Assembly: GCF_027579695.1 (NCBI RefSeq)
Contig: NC_083590.1
Coordinates: 21,478,610-21,542,609, forward strand
Reading direction: 5' to 3'
Length of the DNA: 64,000 nucleotides
Source of the DNA: Neoarius graeffei
Lineage: Eukaryota; Chordata; Actinopteri; Siluriformes; Ariidae
Under the pieces are notes generated by a model. The model did no database searches. It had not been told where the DNA came from and was given only the letters and a program-made list of their open reading frames with translations. The position numbers and the translations under genes were made by a program. Below, piece by piece: positions 43,524 to 54,039 of the stretch (positions within the stretch are counted from its first letter, which is position 1; the number at the start of each line of letters is the position of its first letter).

Positions 43524-44610
43524 GCTATAGGAACATCATTAGCGCTGGATCTCATTTGCTCTGTGTAATTACAGTGTTCATTCAGGTGCTTTAGATGCTC
43601 GACGTTCTCTATTTCAGGCTCTTCTTCATCACATTTCACAGTCTTTCACTGAACTGACCGATATAAAGAACAGATTCAACCAACGTGTCATCAAACACAC
43701 TTGACTGAACGAAAGGTTTTATTTGTTGATCAATTGATGAGTGATTTTTATTTTTATCTTTTGCTCATATTTACTTTCCAGGGCATAAAATTAACTCCTT
43801 TGTGGGTCTGATGGGTAAAAGAAGCCAAGAGGAACCTGGTATGTATAGAATAATATCGTCACATCTAAACTTTACTAATAATACCCAGTATATAGTGGTG
43901 AATGAATGTGATCAATTTGTGTTGTTAAAAGATGCACAGTAATGACAACTGAGCATTACAGAGGTGAAATAGAAAAGAAGAAAAAAAAACCCAGCTCATT
44001 ATATCATGGCTGGGTTCTTGCCCAAACTCAGAATCACATCATCAGTTTTTCTTTGGCTAATCATAGAGTACACCGTCACACTTGCCAGAGCAGTTGGGGA
44101 TTAAGTGCCTTGTTCAAGGGCACTTGAACCAATCCTGCTTGTTCAGGGAATCAAACCAGCAACCTTTTGGTCCCCAAGCTGTTTCTCTAACCATTTGGCT
44201 TCCCTGAACTCATATTATGCTCGAAAATCCATCCAAGGAAGAAAGAAGTGGCGCACGTTTCAATACACCATGCATCTGAAGCCACTTTAAAGGCCGTGTG
44301 TTCTTTACAAGCAACAGAAAGAAATGCAATTTTATCATTTAAAACCATCTCATAAATTGTCATTTCACTTTCAGAACATCATACGGACTCTTATTCAGTC
44401 CAAACTGATAAAAGTGGCAACGTTTTTTTTTAATATTTCACTATTAATAAACCTTAATCAATCAACAATCCATCAAGAATATTTACTTCCCAGTTTCAGA
44501 GCTAAACATAAGTACAGATTGAATCTCATGGACCGGGAATGTATAATTATTTTAATAAATAAGATTTTGGAAATTCTTGTTGCAAATCTATTTTGTGAAT
44601 GTAGTAGAAC

Positions 44611-44690
<80 letters not shown>

Positions 44691-44902
44691 GTATTTCCAT
44701 AATGTGATCCTTACAGTTAATCTTTTTTTTCTTTAATGTTCAAATATTTTTAAATAAATCACTGTTCGGACTCTTGTGTAATTTCTATAAACCTTATTTT
44801 CTGATTTTCTCTGGTTCAGTTTCCAACGTTCATCATGTTTCTCTCTTTCTATTAGGTTCATATGACTGGAGCTTGCTACAGAGCTACGATGAAAAGCGTT
44901 GA
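41907..44902 (+). CDS. tac1: tac1, preprotachykinin A (five coding exons)
   Basis: It encodes the secreted precursor of tachykinin neuropeptides, ligands of neurokinin G-protein-coupled receptors. Coding exons are 41907-42020, 42805-42907, 43093-43116, 43782-43838 and 44856-44902. All introns are GT-AG, total 345 nt, 114 residues. Residues 1-19 are a signal peptide (MKLLLAVVVLFLALNEVFA, cleavage before EE). Residues 57-67 are the substance-P-like KPRPHQFIGLM, followed by Gly-Lys-Arg for amidation and cleavage. Residues 82-91 are the neurokinin-A-like HKINSFVGLM, preceded by RKR and followed by GKR. Length is in the normal range for fish Tac1. Dibasic sites before each peptide include KR at 52-53 and RK at 56-57 (ITRKPRP). 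Every FXGLM motif is intact. No paralogue is visible in the window. Confidence 0.96.
42805..42907 (+). CDS. tac1: tac1 coding exon 2 (substance-P-like peptide)
   Basis: The acceptor is CCTTCCTAG and the donor GTAAGA. It encodes DDWLQADPFREILKRITR, then KPRPHQFIGLM, GKR and SS, and ends one base into a codon. Compared with mammalian substance P (RPKPQQFFGLM), the FIGLM core is retained. Confidence 0.95.
43093..43116 (+). CDS. tac1: tac1 coding exon 3 (24-nt microexon)
   Basis: Flanked by CCCAAAAG and GTAAGT. In frame it adds ANTQITRK plus the first base of an Arg codon that is completed by the next exon, making ANTQITRKR. It supplies the basic cleavage site immediately before HKINSFVGLM. Being a multiple of three, it can be skipped without shifting the frame. 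Confidence 0.88.
43448..43521. repeat. (CA)37 microsatellite in tac1 intron 3
   Basis: A perfect dinucleotide tract between the microexon and the neurokinin exon. Likely polymorphic. Confidence 0.97.
43782..43838 (+). CDS. tac1: tac1 coding exon 4 (neurokinin-A-like peptide)
   Basis: Acceptor TACTTTCCAG, donor GTATGT. Encodes HKINSFVGLM, GKR and SQEEP and ends one base into a codon. Confidence 0.95.
44085..44205. repeat. Dispersed SINE-like fragment in tac1 intron 4
   Basis: 'gagcagttggggattaagtg' and 'cttttggtccccaagctgtt' match the repeat at 2130-2300. Confidence 0.55.
44612..44691. repeat. (ATA)n(TTA)n mirror microsatellite in tac1 intron 4
   Basis: ATA repeats switch to TTA repeats near 44660, so the tract can fold on itself. 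Confidence 0.95.
44856..44902 (+). CDS. tac1: tac1 coding exon 5 (C-terminal flanking peptide and stop)
   Basis: The acceptor is TTTCTATTAG. Encodes (G)SYDWSLLQSYDEKR and TGA. The C-terminal flanking peptide has no predicted amidation signal. Confidence 0.92.
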
Positions 44903-45712
44903 CGAACAGCTCAACCTCCATCATGTCTGCTTCATGCTCAGTGGAGATGCCACTCATGGTTTTTTTTTTATTTGTATGTTTGTTTTTCTAAAATAGGTGG
45001 TTTCATTTCTCGACTCCAATAAAACATCTTGTTTTCCACCGTGTGGTGATGTAGCAGTACCTGTGCCAATTTGTGTACCAAGAGTGGAAGGGACATTTTG
45101 ATCCTGTCCAACCTGTAATATTGTGTTACTGTACAAAAAAAAAAAAAAAAAAAATTACTAGTGGACTATTTGCACTGCCAATCTCTGCATAGTGCCTCAC
45201 GATGTTCAATCCCAACCTGACTGTGCTGTAAATACTCATCATGTTCATTATTCTCAGTATTTCCTGTCCATCACTGTAGCTGTGGCTTAACATTATATAA
45301 AATATTAAAATTATTTTTCTTATCGGTGGAATTGTGGGTTGTGAACATTGTGGTTGTAGATGTGGAGCATGTGCGCCTCCTGGGGGTTGAAAGGAGAGAT
45401 GACAGAAGGTGTAGTGTTTGATGAAATGACAATTCAGGGCAGAAAAGCAGTTTATTCCCAAACAAAATCTCTGATCAAGTGTGAAACTATTCTGAAAGTA
45501 GGGGTGTGAATCTGGTGTTAAACCTGAAACTCTGGCTTAAATAAAGTACACTGAGATTATTGAAGCCTTCCATATTGACATGATAGCTAATGAGCTGTAA
45601 AGTAATAGTCTATTCACTCACACACACAAAGATGCCAAAAGTATGAATGCAAAGAAAACATGCTTGTATATTTTACAAAAAGTTGACGTAGCTGTGATAT
45701 AAATGAAGGACT
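44903..45712 (+). other. tac1: tac1 3' UTR and downstream
   Basis: AATAAA at 45018-45023 would end the transcript about 20 bases later. A second AATAAA lies at 45540-45545, and an A tract at 45135-45154. No other gene seen. Confidence 0.6.
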
Positions 45713-46077
45713 ATCTCATCTCATCACATCATCTCTAGCCACTTTATCCTGTTCTACGCTGGAGCCTATCCCAGCTGACTACGGGTGAAAGGCGGGGTAC
45801 ACCCTGGACAAGTCGCCAGGTCATCACAGGGCTGACACATAGACACAGACAACCATTCACACTCACATTCACACCTACGCTCAATTTAGAGTCACCAGTT
45901 AACCTAACCTGCATGTCTTTGGACTGTGGGGGAAACCGGAGCACCCAGAGGAAACCCACGCGGGCACGGGGAGAACATGCAAACTCCGCACAGAAAGGCC
46001 CTCGCCGGCCCCGGGGCTCGAACCCGGACCTTCTTGCTGTGAGGCGGCAGCGCTAACCACTACACCACCGTGCCGCC
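45713..46077 (-). repeat. tRNA-derived SINE with internal deletion
   Basis: Minus strand. Compared with the other copies it lacks about 15 bases around AGGGTCGCAGGCAAG (CTGTTCTACGCTGGAGCC). An (AAT)n tract follows at 46079-46110. Confidence 0.92.
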
Positions 46078-46078
46078 C

Positions 46079-46110
<32 letters not shown>

Positions 46111-46590
46111 TCATATTAATTCACCTTTACTAAAAAGCATTGAAAAAAAAGTGCTGTTCTTTTCCTTGTGGTAATCAGACTCTGGGTCTAATCATAAAAT
46201 GTTGTTGATGTTCACTAAGGAAGTGCCTTGACAACAACAACAACAAAACAATAAGCCCAGTTGAGAAAAATAGCCTGACATAATTTGTTCCTGTAGCTAC
46301 AAGATGTATAAAAAGTACCCAAACCTGAAAAAAATAAAATAAAATAAATAAGTGCATTAAAATATGTGAATTTTCAGATTTTTAAAACTTTTGAGTAAAC
46401 ATTGATGTGATTTAGGTTTTGAAAGCAGCATGGTGGGATTTTCTTTTTTTTTTTAATTTGTTGGCTTGATTGTGGTTTGAGTGCAGCATTTTGTACTTGG
46501 GTTCTTAATGAGTTCTGCACTTCCAGGCCACCATAGTTTCGTCCACTTCTACATTCGTCTTAGCAGCGCTCCTACGTTTCCAGTTTCTTT
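46111..46590. other. No recognisable feature
   Basis: AT-rich, no motif-bearing frame. Confidence 0.35.
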
Positions 46591-46595
46591 CCTAA

Positions 46596-47034
46596 AGCCA
46601 GTATCTCACTGGGCTGCGACAGCTTGCGAACGTCATTCACGAAAGAGTTTCAAAAGTGTCTTGAAACATTCGCAGGGCTTCTCAATTTCCTCGCATGAGT
46701 CGCAAAGTGTCGCTCATTCGTCGCTGAAATTTTGAACGTGTTCAAAAAATTAGTGCGACAAAATTTCTCTCAAAATAGCCACAAATGCGTCGCTGGTGTC
46801 GCAAAGCCGTCACGAACCCTTCTCATGTCAGTTTCCATGAGACAGGAAGTGCGAGTGTATCTCACTGGGCTGCGGCAGCCTGCGACTAGTTGGAGACACA
46901 ACAATTGTGATAAAATATGCGAATATCACTTCAGTGTGATTCCAAGTGAAAATTGTCGCCAATTCGAATATTTTCTCGCAATTGTTGTGTCTCCAACTAG
47001 CCGCAGGCTGTCGCAGCCCAGTGAGATACTACCC
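46596..47034. mobile_element. PIF/Harbinger MITE, copy 1 (439 bp, TSD TAA)
   Basis: Ends AGCCAGTATC and, from the right, GGGTAGTATC, both followed by TCACTGGGCTGCG. Flanks TAA at 46593-46595 and 47035-47037. Inner 'GTCGCA' motifs are repeated. Open frames are incidental. Confidence 0.9.
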
Positions 47035-47319
47035 TAAGACTCAAAAATGGCCATGTTTTATAGCCCATGTCTGCAAGAGCTCCTTAGTTCAAGAAAATTA
47101 AACGAAAAATTACGGTCGCTGATGTTCAGTTCTGATGAATGTAAACAATCCTGATGAGAGTATTTAAAAAAAATAGAAATGCATCATAGAACTGAATCCA
47201 AGGAGTTTATTTTGGTCTCAACAGACCACATAAGCTTCATGACATGTTTTGAGTTTAAAACAGGATTCCATGTGGGAGTTTTTTTCAACAAACCATATAC
47301 TATCAGCATCAAAACAGGA

Positions 47320-47425
47320 TCACCTGAACCTTGGATAATATTAAAGCTGTCCACCAAATTTCATCCAAATCCGTTCACTAATTTTCGAGTTACTTTAGAA
47401 ACGGACCAAAAAAAAAATCTTGGAT
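47320..47425. repeat. Fragment of a 'AAATTTCATcCAAATCCGTTCAC' repeat
   Basis: 'accaaatttcatccaaatcc' then 'gttcactaattttcgagtta' matches 48018-48075 ('gaaatttcatcaaaatctgt'), where it resumes after the 47429-47972 insertion. Related in wording to the CCTCCGCCAAGGAGG repeat at 60345. Confidence 0.5.
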
Positions 47426-47428
47426 CTA

Positions 47429-47972
47429 CATTCACTTTAATAGGAACTTATTCTTGATTCTAAGATTCCTGTTCTTGGCTGCAGGAGTGGAACCCAATGT
47501 GTTCTTCTGCTGTTGCATGCTGAGATGCTTTTCTGCTCACCACGGTTGTAAAGAGTGATTATGAGTTACTATATCCTTCCTGGCAAAAAAGCTCAAACCA
47601 ATCTGTCCATTTTCCTTTGACCTCTCTTATCAACAAGGCGTTTGTTTCCACCCACAGAACTGTTGTTCACTCGATGTTTTTTGTTTTTCGCACCATTCTG
47701 TCTGTGTAAACTCTAGAGACTGTTGCGTGTGAAAACCCCAGGAGATCAGCTGTGTCTGAAATACTCAAACCAACACCCATGCCACGGTGAAAGAAAGTCA
47801 CACTTCACTGTGAGATCACAATTTTTCCCATTCTGATGTTTGAACATTGTGAACATTAACTGAGGCTCTTGATATGTATCTGCGTGATTTTATGCATCAA
47901 GGGATCAGCTGATTAGAGGACTGCATCAGACAGCAGATGGACGGGTGTTCCTAATAAAGTGGCCAGTGAACG
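47429..47972. mobile_element. Tc1/mariner-like non-autonomous repeat, copy 2 (TA-flanked)
   Basis: TA at 47427-47428 and 47973-47974. Ends CATTCACTTTAATAGGAAC and, from the right, CGTTCACTGGCCACTTTATT. The interior matches the copies at 3325-4609 and 27345-27628. Confidence 0.78.
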
Positions 47973-48132
47973 TACGTATCCGAATTTGCATCCAAAGCTA
48001 ACGAATTGTTCCTTGGCCCATGTCTTACCTTTACTTGAAATTTCATCAAAATCTGTTCACGACTTTGTGAGTTAATATCTTTCCTCTCTCGAGTCACAGT
48101 TGTGCCATTTTCTGGTTTCTGATGACTCAACC

Positions 48133-48516
48133 AGGTGGCACGGTGGTGTAGTGGTTAGCGCTGTCGCCTCACAGCAAGAAGGTCCTGGGTTCGAGCCCCG
48201 GGACCGGTGAGGGCCTTTCTGTGCGGAGTTTGCATGTTCTCCCCGTGTCCGCGTGGGTTTCCTCCGGGTGCTCCGGTTTCCCCCACAGTCCAAAGACATG
48301 CAGGTTAGGTTAACTGGTGACTCTAAATTGACCGTAGGTGTGAATGTGAGTGTGAATGGTTGTCTGTGTCTATGTGTCGGCCCTGTGATGACCTGGCGAC
48401 TTGTCCAGGGTGTACCCCGCCTTTCGCCCGTAGTCAGCTGGGATAGGCTCCAGCTTGCCTGCGACCCTGTAGAAGGATAAAGCGGCTAGAGATAATGAGA
48501 TGAGATGAGATGAGAT
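48133..48516 (+). repeat. tRNA-derived SINE, full length, TSD GATGACTCAACC
   Basis: Starts AGGTGGCACGGTGGTGTAGT, ends in GATGAGATGAGATGAGAT. Duplication at 48121-48132 and 48517-48528, perfect over 12 bp. Confidence 0.95.
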
Positions 48517-48850
48517 GATGACTCAACCCTGACTGATGCTGATACTTTTCCAGGACTTGTGTGATCACGTGACACTTTACTTATACACAGGTGAACCCCA
48601 CGCAACGACCGTAATTACATGATTTCTTCCAGCAACCAGAACTAATCTCAGGGTTTCACAGCAATAAAGTGAACAGACATAAAAAAAAAAACACTTTTTA
48701 TGAATATTTTTGCAGATGATCTTGATTTTCCCTCCAATTTCAACATTATGGGCTTTTTTGTGCAGATTCTTCATATAATCTGATTAAGTAGCTTTTTTCC
48801 CCAATTTAAAAATCCCACTTTGCCAAAAGACTTAAACACAAACCCTCTTA

Positions 48851-49296
48851 AGCCAGTATCTCACTGGGCTGCGACAGCCTGCGACTAGTTGGAGACACAA
48901 CAATTGCGAGAAAATATGCGAATTAGCGACAATTTTCACTTGGAATCACACTGAATTGATATTCGAATATTTTACCGCAATTGTTGTGTCTCCAACTAGT
49001 CACAGGCTGTCGCAGCCTAGTGAGATACTACCCATACACTCGCACTTCCTGACTCACGAAAACTGACTTGAGAAGGGTTCGCGACGGCTTTGCGACACCA
49101 GCGACGCATTTGCGGCTATTTTGAGAGAAATTTTGTCGCACAAATTTTTTGAACATGTTCAAAATTTCAGCGACGAAGGAGCGACACTTTGCGACTCGTT
49201 AGGAAATTGAGAAACTCCGCGAATGTTTCAAGACACTTTTGAAACTCTCTCGCGAATGACGTTCGCAAGCTGTCGCAGCCCAGTGAGATACTACCC
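48851..49296. mobile_element. PIF/Harbinger MITE, copy 2 (446 bp, TSD TTA)
   Basis: Same family as 46596-47034 but inverted: its left part matches the right part of copy 1. Flanks TTA at 48848-48850 and 49297-49299. Confidence 0.9.
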
Positions 49297-49299
49297 TTA

Positions 49300-49708
49300 T
49301 TATCGTCTGACTGAAGTTAGAGAGAAAACAAGGCCTGGTAATGTCGAGAGCTCGGTGGGAGGATAGAAATGAGAAACTGGAGAAGACTGGGGATTTTTAA
49401 ACCTGGATTCAGTGCTTTAGTGGGAAAAAACCCCAACAAAAACTACAAAAGTGGCCAGTACTTTTGTAAGTTTTTGCAAATCTGCTGACATGCAGCTGTA
49501 GTTTCTGAAGAGGTTTAAGACAGTTTTTTGTTTGTTTTAATTCCACAGGTTTTATTTGAGGGATTTCATTCATTTTCTTCAAATGCAGTGAGTAAAACTC
49601 CTTGAAATGCGTTTAACAACAGCTGAAGTTCATCTTTACAGAAAGACGGAGCAGTCATTTTTATTTATTATGCAGGTTCTTCTAATCCACATTTACTGCA
49701 GCTCAGAG

Positions 49709-49745
<37 letters not shown>

Positions 49746-49942
49746 GTGTAAGCAAACAAATCATGAAAATTGTTCGTATTTGATCTTTACATTATTATGA
49801 ACATGCACTACAAGTGTATATGATTAAATAAATAAATTTAATCACATTTTTATAGCTTGAGCAAATACGTTCGTGTGTGTGAGAGAAGCCACTTTCCACT
49901 GGTTATAAAGCTTAGATGAGCTGTTTGTTTACTTGGAACAGT

Positions 49943-49988
<46 letters not shown>

Positions 49989-50130
49989 AAATGGACAGAT
50001 GGAGAAACATGACAAGACCACAGGAGGGAAAAAATCTCAAGATAATTCTTACATTAAAAGTACAATAGATAAAATTTGATATTTCTTGATTAGGCATCTC
50101 AAAAAAAAAAGCCATGGAAACATGAATTAA
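49300..50130. other. No gene seen; (CT)n and (GT)n microsatellites
   Basis: (CT)n at about 49711-49740 and (GT)n at about 49946-49986. Nothing else recognised. Confidence 0.45.
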
Positions 50131-50137
50131 AGCTTAA

Positions 50138-51933
50138 AGGGATCCTCCAACGGATTTATTCTCAAGCTTATTTTAAAGGAGGACTGAAGGCAATTTTTTT
50201 ATAATCAAAATTCTATTTCTCATTTTATTAAATATCGGAATGCATTTTTGATCGCTATTTTGTCACTGCTATAGCAAGTTCTGAGTGTTTGAAATATGCT
50301 CTGTAATATAACTGTCCATATGTCAAAGCAACGGTCGTAAACAAGATTCGTTGAGACCTGTGCGAGACATCGTAGGACGGAAGTAAAACGTACAGTGGAA
50401 ATCAAAGCGACCAACATCTGCCAACGTTGTCAAAAGACGCGTGTGCCCTCTTTCGAATGCTGATGTAATCAAGCCGGAAGTTTTGTTTGTTTTGATAGCA
50501 ATCAGGAAAGTTTGAAAAAAGTAGGCAGTAATCGTCATTTAAACTCGTTTTTGTGCAATACTTCGTTTGGAAAACAGTTTTCAAAATGGCGGCGCTGACA
50601 CCTGGCTGACACTTCATGTTTCGAAGTCTCGCACAAGTCTCGTGAAGATTGCGCGGATAAGCGACGCCTGCCGTGGACCAAACAAACTAAATTCAACACG
50701 GCTAAAAATCGAATAGGCCGATAAGTATAATATTTAATTGCAATTAGTTGCCAATACGAGTCACGATATAAGGTTACTAAAACCGAAAACGTAATTGAAT
50801 AACACGTTAATTAAGAAATAAAGCAAGTTTAAAAATGACTAAAGTTCTCCTTTAAGTAAAAGTACCGGTAGTTGCACATTTCAATTGAAAAAAAAAAAAG
50901 CAAAACCTAACTTTCATTTTCAGAGACCAAATAGTGAATTCTTTAAAATGTCAGATGGGCTTCTTGCGGTGGTATGCAATGACGTCAGGTAGCGGTCGCT
51001 TGGAACAACTCAGCTGTTTGTATTCTCTGTTTACATCATAGTTTTGCAAGTATTTTACAGAATTTCAGTTTTTAAATAAGTATGCCTCATTGTGAAGCAT
51101 TTTAATGCCACAATGATGCTTAAAAGAAAGCGCAAGCTGGAACTAGACTGCCTTTTCATAGAAAATTCAAAGTGTGCTTGATCAGCTGGAACAGACTGTC
51201 ACCGACAGAAACTAGATCAGACATGAGACCTCGCACTGCAAAATCTTTTTTACATGATCTCCAGATAGTGTGTGGCAGTGTGTGTGTAGTGTGTGTGGCT
51301 GTACGCTCTAAAATCTTGGTTTAAAATGGCTCAACTCGCAGCGTGACATGACATGACACTTCGTGCTCGAAAATCTTTTTACAGGATCTACAGCTGGTGC
51401 TGGGTAAATTAACAGAGAGAGTGTGATATGGTTTAAAACAGATTTTAGAGCACGAAGTGTCATGTCATGCTGTGAGTTGAGCCATTTTAAACTGAGATTT
51501 TAGAGCGAGCATCCACACACACACTTTCTGTAGATCATGTGAAAAAAAAAAGATTTTGCAAAGCGAGGTCTCATGTCTGACCCAGTTTCTGTTGGTGACC
51601 GTCTGTTCCAGCTGAACAAGCACACTTTGCAGTTTCTCTGTGGAAATGCAGTCTAGTTCCAGCTTGTGCTTTCTTTTTAGCATCATTATGGCATTTATAT
51701 GCTACACACTGAGGCATACTTATTTAAAAACTGATAAATTCAGTAAAATATTTGTAAAACTAGCAAAACTATGATATAAACAGCTGAGTTGCTCCAAGCA
51801 ACCGCTACCTGACGTCATCGCATACCAACATTGCCAAAATCAACAATTTTTCAGCTGAAAATGAAAGTTTGATTTTTGAAATCTGCGACTACTTTTACTT
51901 AAAAAAAGAGAATAAATCCGCTGATGGATCCAT
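50138..51933. mobile_element. TTAA-flanked foldback element with long arms, hosting a second TTAA element
   Basis: Ends AGGGATCCTCCAACGGATTT and, from the right, ATGGATCCATCAGCGGATTT. TTAA at 50134-50137 and 51934-51937. Beyond the nested insert, arms of roughly 430 bp (about 50870-51340 against 51440-51905) are imperfect mirror images. TTAA duplications occur in piggyBac and Kolobok; the AGG end fits neither piggyBac's CCC nor certainly Kolobok, so the superfamily is open. No protein is encoded. Confidence 0.82.
50177..50851. mobile_element. Nested TTAA-flanked element (675 bp)
   Basis: Ends AGGAGGACTGAAGGC and, from the right, AGGAGAACTTTAGTC. TTAA at 50173-50176 and 50852-50855. It interrupts the left arm of the 50138-51933 foldback, as the mirrored right arm lacks it. 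Minus-strand frames at 50220-50617 show no known domain. Confidence 0.82.
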
Positions 51934-51943
51934 TTAATGAAAC

Positions 51944-52313
51944 TCATCTCATCTCATTATCTGTAGCCGCTTTATCCTGTTCTACAGGGTCGCAGGCAAG
52001 CTGGAGCCTATCCCAGCTGACTACGGGCGAAAGGCAGGGTACACCCTGGACAAGTCGCCAGGTCATCACAGGGCTGACACATAGACACAGACAACCATTC
52101 ACACTCACACCTACGCTCAATTTAGAGTCATCAGTTAACCTAACCTGCATGTCTTTGGACTGTGGGGGAAACCGGAGCACCCGGAGGAAACCCACGCGGA
52201 CACGGGGAGAACATGCAAACTCTGCACAGAAAGGCCCTCGCCGGCCACGGGGCTCGAACCCGGACCTTCTTGCTGTGAGGCGACAGCGCTAACCGCTACA
52301 CCACTGTGCCACC
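51944..52313 (-). repeat. tRNA-derived SINE, full length
   Basis: Minus strand, tail CATCTCATCTCATTATCTGT, 5' end CACCACTGTGCCACCC. Flanks TTAATGAAAC / TTAAAGAAATC are an imperfect duplication. Confidence 0.92.
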
Positions 52314-52329
52314 CTTAAAGAAATCATTA

Positions 52330-52950
52330 AATTGTTAATAAGTGCTTTATTCTTTTAAACACAACAACAACAACAGAATCGTAAATAAATGGTGACTTTT
52401 GCTCAAGGCACTCAAGAGAGTGAATATCACAGTTCACATTGGAGCAGAAACACAAATTAAAACATTCTATTTTGCTCCTAAATTCACAAAGTAATCATTC
52501 ATGCCTTTGGTCCCTGAACCATTCCCTGTTCCTTAATCCGTGTTGTGTGTCCTGTACGTAGATTTATTTTTAAAAATATCACAGTGCTGTTGAAATTTAT
52601 CTCACTGGTGTTGATTAATTTTCTATAACAGCAGTTCTGGCTGTAATATGCGTAGTGTTGTTTCTCTAGTAATGGCTAATTCATAGAGACTGGTACGACA
52701 CATAATCTAATGTTGTGCTCAGATCGTCTAGGTAGGTGTTCGCTCCATAGAACACTCACTAGGGGATAAGGGCACACAACCGGTGATCAGTTTCAGAGAC
52801 ATGATTATTATTTCTGCTGCATAAACAAACCATGAAGTACTTTGATTGACATTGACATCTCTTCACAAGGTTAAAATAAAAAAAGCTTTTAATAAAACTG
52901 CGAAAGTCCTTCCCACGTCATGTGGTGGCGCCAATCTCCGTTTCCATAGC
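52330..52950. other. No recognisable feature
   Basis: AT-rich, no motif-bearing frame. Confidence 0.35.
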
Positions 52951-52954
52951 CCTC

Positions 52955-53160
52955 GGCCTCTCACCTATTACCTAGCTAGGGTTACAGTGGGGGTCGCATG
53001 ACTCCCCACTCGCATCTGTATTGCAGCGTGCCTTGCCAGATGACAGTAGGTACAGTTTTTACGATGGTCTTTGGTACGACCGGACCCTGAGTAGAACTCG
53101 CGATCTCCCGATTGAGAGGCGGACACACTAACCACTAGGCCAACTGTGCCAGGCTGTAAT
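52955..53160 (-). repeat. Third tRNA-derived SINE family
   Basis: On the minus strand: GGCACAGTTGGCCTAGTGGT (A-box region), TCGCGAGTTCTACTC (B-box region), then GGTCCGGTCGTACCAAAGAC and CAAGGCACGCTGCAATACAG, ending with GTAACCCTAGCTAGGTAATA. Head and body are typical of a fish tRNA SINE. Confidence 0.75.
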
Positions 53161-53587
53161 GCATGATGCTCCGAGTTGACTGATGGAGAATGCAGCTTCT
53201 GTACACTACGTTTTGTTGGTATGATTTTGTAGTGCACTTTACAGTGAACGAAATTGGCAGCTGAGAATTCGAACAACACGACAACAAAATAGCGCTGATT
53301 CGCTTTATACTGGGCGAGTGGACGCTCTAAACATGGTACAATACAGTACAGTACAGGTCTAACAATAGATAAAGAAATAATCAGGGATATGGAGACGTTT
53401 TCTGTTCAGAGATTTAACATTTTTGTTGTGAAGGAGTCTCCAGTGTCAGCGCTTTATAACATTCAGAGGGAACACGAACTTACAAGCTGCATTTCTTTTT
53501 ATTTTATTCATTTCACTTTGAGACAAAGTGAAGGAACAGCTATTTACAGCTGCAGTGTTTATCAGTGCTTCGAGGAACTAGATGTTG

Positions 53588-53991
53588 CAGTGGGGGCGTG
53601 GTCAAGCGGTGGTTTATGAATGGAGGGCGGGGCCAGGGAAGAAGAGTGGCAAAGTAATCTCACCTGTTGTTCATTGATGTGTTTCAGAGATGGCCGAGTG
53701 TTGATAAGGAGAGGGAGAGCGGAGAGATGGTGTCTCCTGACCAAAGTGTGTGTGTGGAGTAAAAATGACACTGAAAAGCTATTATAAAGATCAAAAGAAC
53801 TGTGTTTCAACATCATTACCTTCCTGTCTGTGCTTCAGTATTCCACCCACCTCAGGGGCATATGATAATGGTTCCGAAACCCAGGAACACACACACACAC
53901 ACACACACCAGATGAGATCACTCTGCCACTCACCTTCCCTGGTCCCGCCCTCCATTCACAAACCTCCGCTTGACCACGCCCCCACTGCCAC
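53588..53991. repeat. Inverted repeat pair (GCAGTGGGGGCGTGGTCAAG)
   Basis: The arm at 53588-53665 (GTGGGGGCGTGGTCAAGCGG, ATGGAGGGCGGGGCCAGGGA) is repeated in reverse at 53909-53991. The loop holds 'gagagggagagcggagagat'. It is a foldback element; the target duplication is unclear. Confidence 0.7.
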
Positions 53992-54039
53992 ATGGGCGAT
54001 TCATAATCATGAATGTATAAAAACTAGGTTTTGTTTTGG

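Noticed and set aside
43323-43639. Val-Cys or His-Thr repeat proteins
   Set aside because: Translations of the (CA)n microsatellite in a tac1 intron.
44473-44707. Poly-isoleucine protein
   Set aside because: Translation of the ATA/TTA microsatellite in tac1 intron 4.
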